Origin: Halothiobacillus sp.
GTDB lineage: Bacteria; Pseudomonadota; Gammaproteobacteria; Halothiobacillales; Halothiobacillaceae
Reading direction: 5' to 3'
Assembly (NCBI GenBank): GCA_024635755.1
Contig: JAGXIF010000002.1
Coordinates: 1 to 64,000 of the forward strand
Length of the DNA stretch: 64,000 bases
Numbering within the stretch: position 1 is the stretch's first letter; each line of letters starts with the position of its first letter. The notes under the pieces are model-generated. The model saw nothing but the letters and a program-made list of their open reading frames with translations. It made no database searches and was not told the origin of the DNA. The position numbers were made by a program, and so were the translations under genes. Shown here one piece after another: positions 50,477-58,794 of the stretch.

Positions 50477-52045
50477 ATGAACACCCCCTCGCCTTCCCAG
50501 CAACGCCCGACCGAGACCGGCCTGGCCCGCTTCGGCGATCCGGTGGTGCTGGTGCTGACCATCGGCTTCGTCATCGCCTTCATCGGCCTGAGCCTCTACG
50601 ACGTCGATTTGGTCGCCGACGGCATTGGGGTCGGTTTCGCCTGGACCGCGAAGGCACTGGGCTCCTACTTCCAGCTGTTTCTGCTGCTGACGTTCTTCAT
50701 CGGCATCGGCGTGGCGCTCTCCCCGGCCGCACGCGCCCGGGTGGGTGATCTCGAACGCCCCGAAATGAGCACCTTTAAGTGGCTCTCGATCATCATGTGC
50801 ACCCTGCTGGCCGGCGGCGGGGTCTTCTTCGCTGCGGGCGAGCCGGTCTACCATTTTCTGGTCACGCCGCCGGCTTTCGACACCGAGGCCGGTACCGCCG
50901 AGGCGATCGCCAGCGCCTTGGCGCAGTCGTTCATGCATTGGGGCTTTCTCGCCTGGGCGGTGCTCGGCTCGCTGACCGCGGTGGTCCTGGCCTACGCCCA
51001 CTACGTCAAAGGCCAGCCGCTGCGCCCGCGCACTCTGCTCTACCCGGTCTTCGGTGAGCGGATCATGCGCGGCTGGTTCGGCGGCGTGATGGATGCCTTC
51101 TGCGTCATTGCCGTGGTCGCCGGCACCGTCGGCCCGATCGGCTTTCTCGCCACCCAGCTGAGCTTTGGCCTGTCGGAACTGTTCGGCCTGCCGGCGACCT
51201 TCGCCACGCAGCTCGGCATCCTCGCCTTCCTCGGGGCGATCTACATCACATCGGCGGTCACCGGCGTGCATCGCGGCATCCAGTGGCTCAGCCGGGCCAA
51301 CGTGCTGCTGGCGATCGCCATCGGCGTGGTGATCTTCGTCTTCGGCCCCACTCTGTTCCTGACCAATGCCTACGTGCAAGGTTTCGGCAGCTACCTCTCC
51401 TCGTTCTTCTCGATGGCGACCATGACCGCCGAGACCGCGCCGGGTTGGTGGATGCAGTGGTGGACGGTGTTCTTCTTCGCCTGGTTCATCGGCTACGCTC
51501 CACTGATGGCGGTGTTCGTCGCGCGCATCTCGCGGGGGCGCACCATCCGGCAGATGATCCTGGCCGTCGCGGTCATGGCCCCCATCGCCACCACGATCTG
51601 GTTCACCCTGCTGGGCGGCTCGGGCATCTACTACCAGATGAACGGTGTCTTCGACCTGACCGAGCCGCTGAACAACTTCCAGTTCGACGTGGCCACGCTG
51701 ACCGTCGCCCAGGCCCTGCCGGGCGGCGCCTGGATGGCCGCGGCGATCATGCTGCTGACCCTGATCTTCGTCGCCACCACGGGCGACTCCATGAGCTATT
51801 CGATTGCCATGGTCGGTTCCGGTCACGATGCGCCGCATCCGCTGGTGCGTGCCTTCTGGGGCGGCGTGATGGCGGTGATGGCCGCCATCCTGCTCTACAT
51901 GGGCGCCGGCCAGATCAGCGTGCTGCAGCAGTTCATCGTGATCACCGCGATTCCCGTCTCGCTGATCCTGCTGCCCTCGCTATGGACGGGACCACAGGCG
52001 GCCTACTCCATGGCCCGCGCCCAGGGCGTGCTGGAGAAAGACTGA
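50477..52045 (+). CDS. BCCT-family transporter
   Basis: 12-TM protein: STFKWLSIIMCTLLAGGGVFFAAGEPVYHFLVTPP; MQWWTVFFFAWFIGYAPLMAVFVARISRGRTIRQMI. Confidence 0.92.
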   Translation: MNTPSPSQQRPTETGLARFGDPVVLVLTIGFVIAFIGLSLYDVDLVADGIGVGFAWTAKALGSYFQLFLLLTFFIGIGVALSPAARARVGDLERPEMSTFKWLSIIMCTLLAGGGVFFAAGEPVYHFLVTPPAFDTEAGTAEAIASALAQSFMHWGFLAWAVLGSLTAVVLAYAHYVKGQPLRPRTLLYPVFGERIMRGWFGGVMDAFCVIAVVAGTVGPIGFLATQLSFGLSELFGLPATFATQLGILAFLGAIYITSAVTGVHRGIQWLSRANVLLAIAIGVVIFVFGPTLFLTNAYVQGFGSYLSSFFSMATMTAETAPGWWMQWWTVFFFAWFIGYAPLMAVFVARISRGRTIRQMILAVAVMAPIATTIWFTLLGGSGIYYQMNGVFDLTEPLNNFQFDVATLTVAQALPGGAWMAAAIMLLTLIFVATTGDSMSYSIAMVGSGHDAPHPLVRAFWGGVMAVMAAILLYMGAGQISVLQQFIVITAIPVSLILLPSLWTGPQAAYSMARAQGVLEKD

Positions 52046-52123
52046 GCCGGTGAAATCGGGCCGAAACCGGCCGGGTTCCTTGCCTATACTTCCGAGGCAT
52101 TCCATATCCCCGGAGGTGCCCGC

Positions 52124-52936
52124 ATGAACACCGCTCGCCACAACGATTTCCCCCGCCGCCAGCCACTCGCGGTTAGTCTCGCCGCCGCCGGACTCGCTGC
52201 CGGCATGGCCTGGGGCAACCCGGCCCTGGCTCAGAGTGATGATTGGCAAGCCAATGGCCAGGACCTCAACTACCCGGTCGATGGCGAGGTCTTCACCGGT
52301 TACCTGAGCCCAGCAGAGGGCGAGTCCCGCGGCACCGTGCTGCTGGTCCATGACTGGGACGGTATCGACGACTACGAACGTCAGCGCGCGGACATGCTCG
52401 CCGAGAGCGGTTATGACGCCTTCGCCGTCGATCTGTACGGCGAGGGCAACCGACCGCAGGAAACCGGCGCGAAGAAGGCGGAGACCCAGCGGCTCTATCA
52501 GGACCGTGCCCGCATGCAGAAACTGACCACCGCCGGCCTCGACTTTGCCCGCCAGCAAGGCGTGGCACCAGAGACCGTCATCATGGGCTACTGCTTCGGC
52601 GGCGCGGTCGTACTGGAGGCGGCACGCAATCGGATTGCCGATAACGTCAAGGGCTATGCCACCTTCCATGGCTCGCTGGCCACCCCCAAGGGGCAGGAAT
52701 GGCAGAACCCCGATGCCCCGATTCTGATCGCCCACGGCGGGGCCGATTCGATGATCTCCCTGGACGACGTCGCCACGCTCGGCCGCGAGCTCGAGGACGT
52801 GGACGCGACCTATGAAATCGAGATCTATTCGGGCGCCCCGCATGCCTTCACCGTGTTCGGTACCGGGGCCTACCAGGCGCGTGCCGACCAGAAATCCTGG
52901 GCCGCATTCGAGGACCTGCTCGACGAGGCCTTCTGA
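52124..52936 (+). CDS. Exported dienelactone hydrolase-family protein
   Basis: Signal peptide; GTVLLVHDWDGIDDYERQRADMLAESGYDAFAVDLYGEGNRP; IMGYCFGGAVVLEAA. Confidence 0.9.
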   Translation: MNTARHNDFPRRQPLAVSLAAAGLAAGMAWGNPALAQSDDWQANGQDLNYPVDGEVFTGYLSPAEGESRGTVLLVHDWDGIDDYERQRADMLAESGYDAFAVDLYGEGNRPQETGAKKAETQRLYQDRARMQKLTTAGLDFARQQGVAPETVIMGYCFGGAVVLEAARNRIADNVKGYATFHGSLATPKGQEWQNPDAPILIAHGGADSMISLDDVATLGRELEDVDATYEIEIYSGAPHAFTVFGTGAYQARADQKSWAAFEDLLDEAF

Positions 52937-52965
52937 TCAGTCAGGTGGCCCACCTGATGTAGAAG

Positions 52966-52996
52966 GCCCGGCAAGTCATGTTGTCGGGCTTTTTTA
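52966..52996 (+). terminator. Rho-independent terminator
   Basis: GCCCGGCAAGTCATGTTGTCGGGCTTTTTT. Confidence 0.85.
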
Positions 52997-53251
52997 CGGG
53001 TCACGAGTGCCCATTGGCGATTGGCTCGGCGATCTCGGATATCGTGGACATAGCGGCGCGACGGCCGAAGCGGGCGCTTCCTAACGGATGCCTTGTCGGG
53101 AGACCACCCGGTGGGGGACTCGATTTCCCCGAGGCGGCGGGAACTGACCCTCGATCCGGCGCAACCCGCATCGCTGGTTCGCCACAACCTCCGTCTAAAC
53201 TCCAGACAGGCGACTACCTGAAAGCCCTACTAACCCCAAGGTGTCCGAAAC

Positions 53252-56230
53252 ATGCCCGCCGTATTCACTCGCCTGCCACGACTCCGACACGCCCGGACCA
53301 TTGCAGTGGCCATGCTGGTCGCGCTGACGATGTTCGCGGCGGGTAGACCGGCGCTGGCCGACGCGGCACCGCCGCAACCCAGCGCCGCCGAGATGCGAAG
53401 CTGGGTGGAGGCGATGAAAGATGCCCCACGCGGGCCGTTCAGCCGCATTCGTTGGTTCTGTGAGGACGGCACGGTCCGGCCTCCCGAGCCGTATGCCTGT
53501 CGACCACACGGCGGCGGGGTACAACATGGCGAATGGAGCGACCGGACAGTGGCGATCCGTGAGCAGGGCTTTCTGATCGCCACGCTGCTGGCTGACCTGG
53601 ACCCTGCCAATCATGTCGGCGACGACCCTCACCTGGACGCACTGCGACAGATACTGCTCGAACGTTTTCTGATCCGCTTCGACGACGGCTGGATCTTCCA
53701 TCAGGCGCGTTTTTACCGCGGTGCGATCCAGGTCGAGGACGAGCAACGCAAGGCCCGCGAGCTCCTGCTCGCCATGATCAACGATCCGGACTGGCGCCGA
53801 AACGAGCGTTACCTGCTGCTGCGCGAGGCCGTCCGCCTATTGCCGGTCAACGGCGACCAGCCGGCCGCCACCCGGGTGCGGGAACTGTCGACCCGGGTTG
53901 CCAAGGAAGACCCCGACTTCCAGGATCTGCGGGTCAAAATCCACGGCATGCCGGACGCCGGCGATGCCCAGCGCGTTCGCCGGTACGCCCGCGACCAGGG
54001 CAAGACGGACCTGGCAGAAGATTACCAGCGGCTGGCCGACGAGCTCGATGTCCTCTACGAACCGCAGACCGCAATCCGGCGACTGGAGATGCTAGCCAAC
54101 GAAAGTCGCGGCCGGCCGATCGAATCGATGCTGCGCGAGGCGGCCGACCGCCTCGACCGGGCAGGCTCACTCGACATCCGACTGGACCTGACGGCCGAAT
54201 ACGCAACGGCCTGGCGCGGCCGGGTTCTCGGCGACGACCGGCTGCTCGATGCCGTCGACCGACTGCGCCTGCTGCAGGCCGGCCTGGCGCTGGAACAGGA
54301 GGCCTATGCCGTGGGCAGCCGCCTGGCCGAGACGACAGAACAGGCCGACCGGCGCCGGCAGATCGGCTGGCTGGCCGATCTCGCCGCGGCACTCCATGGC
54401 AGCGGGTTCCTCTCCGGCCGCCAGCTCGAGCAAGCCACCGGCCGCATCGACGGCCTGGTCGGCGCCGACGAGCCCCGCGCCGACGCCTGGGCCGCCGCAC
54501 TGCGATATCTCGCGAGAATCCCGCAGTGGGTCCAGCGCGCCATGGGCTACCACTTCGACCCCACCATCGAGCGCTGGTCCATGATCACGCCCCTGGCCAC
54601 CCACTACATTCCCGACCGGCTGCGGGACAGCCCGCTGCTGCCCTACACGCGCGTGCTCGATCGCCTGCTCGAGGACGCCAACGCCCGGCTTGGCATCCGC
54701 CACGATGTATTCGGCGAGGAAACGGCCTCCGGCCTGCGCGCCCTCAATCCCGGCCTGCGGCGCGGCGTACTGCTCGAGGCACCCGACGAACCGAATGATT
54801 TCCGCGAGGACGGCATCTACCTGATGGCCTCGACCACCCCCGAGCTGCCGCCGGTGGCGGGCATTCTCACCCGTGGCGAGGGCAGTTCGCTCTCGCACGT
54901 GCAACTGCTGGCCCGCAATCTCGGGATTCCCAACGTGGTGGTCGACGATGCGCTGATGCCGCGACTCGAGGCCCGTCTGGGCGAGCGTGTCGTGCTCGCG
55001 GTGACACCTCGCGGGCACGTGCAGCTCGCCGCCGACGGCCCCAAATGGGACCAGGTCTTCGGGGCCGATCCTCGCGGCGAGGAGGTGATCATCCGCCCGG
55101 ATCTCGACAAGCTCGACCTCGCGACGACCCAGATGCTGCCGCTGGCGGGACTGCGGGCCAGCGACTCCGGTCGCCGTGTCGGTCCGAAGGCCGCCAACCT
55201 GGGCGAGCTGGCACACTACTACCCCGAGTGGGTCAGCCCCGGGCTGGTCGTTCCGTTCGGCGTTTTCCGCGCGCTGCTCGACCGCCCCATCGAGGCGGGC
55301 GGGCCAACGGTCTTCGACTGGATGCGCGGGGAATACGATCGGCTGGCCGCCATCGAGGACAGCGAACAGCGCCGCGAGGATGCACGAGAGATGCTCGCCC
55401 GCCTGCGCGAGTGGATCACGACCACCGACCCGGGCGAGGCATTCCGGACACGATTGCGACAGGCGCTGGAGGAACAGTTCGGCCGCAGCGACACCCCCGG
55501 CGTGTTCGTGCGCAGCGACACCAACGTCGAGGACCTGCCCGGCTTTACCGGTGCCGGGCTCAATCGCACGGTCGCCAATGTGGTCGGCTTCGAGTCGATC
55601 GTGGATGCCATCCAGGCGGTCTGGGCCTCACCCTTCGCCGAGCGCGCCTATGCCTGGCGCCAAGCACACATGCCCGACCCGGAGCACGTCTACCCGGCCG
55701 TGCTGCTGCAGCAGACCGTGCCCGCGGACAAATCCGGCGTAATGGTCACCACCGACATGCAAACCGGCGATCGCGACTGGCTCACCATCGCCGCCAATGA
55801 GGGGGTGGGTGGCGTGGTCGACGGGCAGAGCGCCGAGGAGCTGCGCGTGCACCGACGCAGCGGCGAGGTCCGCCTGCTCGCCCAAGCCACCGCACCCGCT
55901 CGCAGCGAACCGGTACCGGGCGGCGGCATGCGCCGCGTGCCCGCCTCCGCGCCGGAAGAACTGCTCACACCGACCGAGATCGACCAGCTTCGCCGGCTGG
56001 CCAACGACGTCGAGGCCCGCTTCCCGCTGCCCGCCAACAACGGCACACCACCCCCGGTGGATATCGAGTTCGGCTTCGTCGACAGCCGACTGGTGCTGTT
56101 CCAGATCCGTCCCCTGGTCGAGAACCGCCAGGCCCGGCGCAATCTTTATCTCATTGAGCTCGACCGGGCACAAGAATCGCCGGACGGCGGCATGATCGAC
56201 CTCGACAGCCCTCCCCGCCCCGGCAACTGA
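53252..56230 (+). CDS. Exported glucan-water-dikinase-like / PEP-utiliser swivel plus ATP-grasp protein
   Basis: Signal peptide TIAVAMLVALTMFAAGRPALA-DA; phospho-His swivel GILTRGEGSSLSHVQLLARNLGIPNVVV; ATP-grasp VGPKAANLGEL, VSPGLVVPFGVF, FVRSDTNVEDLPGFTGAGLNRTVANV, VWASPFAERAYAWR; no C-terminal PEP barrel. Confidence 0.85.
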   Translation: MPAVFTRLPRLRHARTIAVAMLVALTMFAAGRPALADAAPPQPSAAEMRSWVEAMKDAPRGPFSRIRWFCEDGTVRPPEPYACRPHGGGVQHGEWSDRTVAIREQGFLIATLLADLDPANHVGDDPHLDALRQILLERFLIRFDDGWIFHQARFYRGAIQVEDEQRKARELLLAMINDPDWRRNERYLLLREAVRLLPVNGDQPAATRVRELSTRVAKEDPDFQDLRVKIHGMPDAGDAQRVRRYARDQGKTDLAEDYQRLADELDVLYEPQTAIRRLEMLANESRGRPIESMLREAADRLDRAGSLDIRLDLTAEYATAWRGRVLGDDRLLDAVDRLRLLQAGLALEQEAYAVGSRLAETTEQADRRRQIGWLADLAAALHGSGFLSGRQLEQATGRIDGLVGADEPRADAWAAALRYLARIPQWVQRAMGYHFDPTIERWSMITPLATHYIPDRLRDSPLLPYTRVLDRLLEDANARLGIRHDVFGEETASGLRALNPGLRRGVLLEAPDEPNDFREDGIYLMASTTPELPPVAGILTRGEGSSLSHVQLLARNLGIPNVVVDDALMPRLEARLGERVVLAVTPRGHVQLAADGPKWDQVFGADPRGEEVIIRPDLDKLDLATTQMLPLAGLRASDSGRRVGPKAANLGELAHYYPEWVSPGLVVPFGVFRALLDRPIEAGGPTVFDWMRGEYDRLAAIEDSEQRREDAREMLARLREWITTTDPGEAFRTRLRQALEEQFGRSDTPGVFVRSDTNVEDLPGFTGAGLNRTVANVVGFESIVDAIQAVWASPFAERAYAWRQAHMPDPEHVYPAVLLQQTVPADKSGVMVTTDMQTGDRDWLTIAANEGVGGVVDGQSAEELRVHRRSGEVRLLAQATAPARSEPVPGGGMRRVPASAPEELLTPTEIDQLRRLANDVEARFPLPANNGTPPPVDIEFGFVDSRLVLFQIRPLVENRQARRNLYLIELDRAQESPDGGMIDLDSPPRPGN

Positions 56231-56255
56231 TTGCGATTCATTCAACGGTTCCGTT

Positions 56256-57557
56256 ATGACCTATGCTCAAGGCATGCAACGACTAACACGCCCTTTCTCG
56301 ACCGGGGTCACGCCGCTGATCGTCGGCGGCCTGCTCGCCCTCATCGCCACCAGTGCCGGCGGCTACCCGCTGGATGCCGCCGAGGAAACCGGCATCCAGC
56401 GCCTGGAGGGCTACCGACTCGCCAACGAGGGCCTGATCGGTGGCAACCGAGTGCCTCCCGGCGCCCTGCTCGACCGGGAGCAGATCCTTCTGCGGCTGGT
56501 CGACCGGCCCGATTTCCAACTCCCACCGGTCGATCGGGAACTGACTCGCCGCATCGTCCACCTGCTGGGCGCCCAGGCGCCGCGCTACAGCGTCAGCGTC
56601 CTCGACATCAGCGACCCGGCCAACCCCGTCTATGCCGACCACAACGGCGAGGCCCGGCGCAATCCCGGCAGTGTGGGCAAGGTGATGCTGGCCACGGCCC
56701 TGCTCCAGGCTCTGGCCGACCTCCATCCCGACGACATCGAGGCCCGCCAGCGTTTGCTGCGCGAGACCCAGGTCACCGCCGACGAATTTATCCAGTGGGA
56801 TAGCCACTCGGCGCCGTTCTGGCGACCGGAGGAGCAGCGTTTCCTGCGCCGTCCGTTACGAGTGGGCGACAGTGCCAACCTCTGGACCTGGCTGGACTGG
56901 GCGCTCTCGGCCAGTTCCAACGCCGCGGCGAGTGCCGTGATGAAGGAGTTGATGCTGATCCGTCATTTCGGTAAGGATTACCCCGTGTCTCCCGAGAGGG
57001 AGCAGGAATTGTTCGGGGGGATGTCCTGGCAGGCGCGCAGCGATCTGCTGGTCGACAGCCTGCTTACCCCGCTGGAACGCAACGGGATCGATCCGGAGAA
57101 ACTCCGCCAGGGGTCGTTTTTCACCAGCACGGGAAAGCGCCGCGTGGGTGGCACCAACAGTATCGGCAGCACCCGGGAGTTGATGCGCCTGCTGGTGAAG
57201 ATGGAGAAGGGAGAACTAGTGGATGCCTGGTCGAGCCGGGAACTCAAGCGACTGCTCTATATGACCCAGCGGCGCATCCGCTACGCCTCGTCACCGGCAC
57301 TCAAGGATGCCGCGGTGTTCTTCAAGTCCGGATCGCTCTACAAGTGCGACCGGGAGAAGAACCCAGATTGCGGCAAGTACCGCGGCAACGTCTACAACCT
57401 GATGAACTCGGTGGCCATCGTGGAGTGGCCCGCGGGCGACCCCGAGCTGGTCTACCTGGTGACGCTGACCTCGAACGTGCTGAACGTCAACTCGGCCGTC
57501 TCCCATCAAACCTTCGCCACCCGGCTGCACCGGATCATGCAGGCCCGGCATCAGTGA
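56256..57557 (+). CDS. Exported class A beta-lactamase-like serine hydrolase
   Basis: SxxK = SVGK (NPGSVGKVML), SxN = SSN (SASSNAAAS), KSG (FKSGSLYK). Start may be 56274. Confidence 0.82.
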   Translation: MTYAQGMQRLTRPFSTGVTPLIVGGLLALIATSAGGYPLDAAEETGIQRLEGYRLANEGLIGGNRVPPGALLDREQILLRLVDRPDFQLPPVDRELTRRIVHLLGAQAPRYSVSVLDISDPANPVYADHNGEARRNPGSVGKVMLATALLQALADLHPDDIEARQRLLRETQVTADEFIQWDSHSAPFWRPEEQRFLRRPLRVGDSANLWTWLDWALSASSNAAASAVMKELMLIRHFGKDYPVSPEREQELFGGMSWQARSDLLVDSLLTPLERNGIDPEKLRQGSFFTSTGKRRVGGTNSIGSTRELMRLLVKMEKGELVDAWSSRELKRLLYMTQRRIRYASSPALKDAAVFFKSGSLYKCDREKNPDCGKYRGNVYNLMNSVAIVEWPAGDPELVYLVTLTSNVLNVNSAVSHQTFATRLHRIMQARHQ

Positions 57558-57577
57558 GACGTTGCCGGGGTGTGACC

Positions 57578-57700
57578 GGGACTCGCGCCTGCCGGCGCGA
57601 TTCGTTTGCAGAGAAAACTCCCACAATCGGCTCGTCCCGCCGTAACAAGAACTCGTATGGGAGCGAGCCCCGCTCGCGAAAGCCGCACCAGCGGCCGTCC
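57578..57700. repeat. REP-like dispersed element, copy 2 (units B then A)
   Basis: See 26507-26599; unit A stem shows a compensatory base-pair change. Confidence 0.75.
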
Positions 57701-57790
57701 CGGTTGAAGGCTGCCCGGTAACCGAAACCCCGCAACCTGGACGACGTCGATGACGATCAGGCAGCCGGTTTCAGGCGATCCCTATACCGA

Positions 57791-58684
57791 TCAGAGACCG
57801 GCGGTGCGCATCGGGGCATCCATGATGATGCCATCGAGCTCGACGATGAGTTGCTTGAGCCAAGTGCCGCCACGGGGGTTCTGCGCCAGGGCCACCGCGA
57901 TGTAAGTGCGCCCCTCATGCTCGACGATGGCACTGTCCGCATGCCAGTCGCGCCAGCTACCGGACTTGCGGTAGATCAGCGCGTCCGGTGAATCGGCCAG
58001 CAATCCGCCGACGAACTTGTGCTGGATGGCGGGATGGCCGAGGATGACCTTCATCTGGCGCGAGCGCTTGGGCGAAACCAGTTGGCCTGTCTCGAGCAGG
58101 TAGTAAAATCGGGCCACCTGGAAGGCGGTTGCCCCGTGCGACAGGTTGTGCAGCGGATCGCGCGCATAGGCGGTGCCCCGACCATACTCCTTGCCCACCC
58201 AGAGTCCGCCGTTACGCTTTTCGTCGTAGAGACGATATTTGGGCGAACGCAGCAGGTCGTTGATGTAGTCACGACCCACACGCCGGATCATCTCGGTGGC
58301 CGCGGCATTCGAGGACCGGCGGATCATGCGGGTCATCAGGTCGCGCGTCTCGCCGTCGAATGTCAGACTACCCTCCTCGATGCGCTCGAATGCCGCCAGC
58401 AGGATGGCGATCTTAGGCAGGCTGGCCGCATAAAGCATCTCGTCGCCGTTGACCTGTGCGAGACGGGGACGATCCGGCCGGGTGACGTCGACCAGGGCCA
58501 CGGCCAGCTGACCGGCACGCACCCCAGCATCCAATTGCAGGCGGTCGATGCGCTCCTCGAGCTTGGCCTGCAGCGTGGGGTCAACAGCGGTCCCCAAGGC
58601 ACCGGATTCGCTCGGCACCGCCGCCTGCGCCGTGGCAATCAGACCGAACCAGAGCACGGGAAACGTCAACAGTCGCCGCAACAT
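57791..58684 (-). CDS. Exported class A beta-lactamase-like serine hydrolase
   Basis: Signal peptide MLRRLLTFPVLWFGLIATAQA; SxxK = SLPK, SxN = SSN, KSG (YRKSGSWRDWHADSAIVEH). Confidence 0.85.
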   Translation of the reverse strand: MLRRLLTFPVLWFGLIATAQAAVPSESGALGTAVDPTLQAKLEERIDRLQLDAGVRAGQLAVALVDVTRPDRPRLAQVNGDEMLYAASLPKIAILLAAFERIEEGSLTFDGETRDLMTRMIRRSSNAAATEMIRRVGRDYINDLLRSPKYRLYDEKRNGGLWVGKEYGRGTAYARDPLHNLSHGATAFQVARFYYLLETGQLVSPKRSRQMKVILGHPAIQHKFVGGLLADSPDALIYRKSGSWRDWHADSAIVEHEGRTYIAVALAQNPRGGTWLKQLIVELDGIIMDAPMRTAGL

Positions 58685-58794
58685 AGGCCTTCTCTCCTCC
58701 GGGGATTACCCGGATAGATAACAAAAGTGCTCGAAACCTTAACCGATAAATCGTGCAAAGTCATGCTGATAGCATCATCAAGGATCGAAAAGCG

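Noticed and set aside
50411-51838. 475-aa minus-strand ORF opposite the BCCT transporter
   Set aside because: Shadow ORF of charged low-complexity residues.
52941-52957. Palindrome TCAGGTGG-C-CCACCTGA after the dienelactone hydrolase gene
   Set aside because: Real inverted repeat but directly before a clear terminator; no further evidence for a regulatory role.
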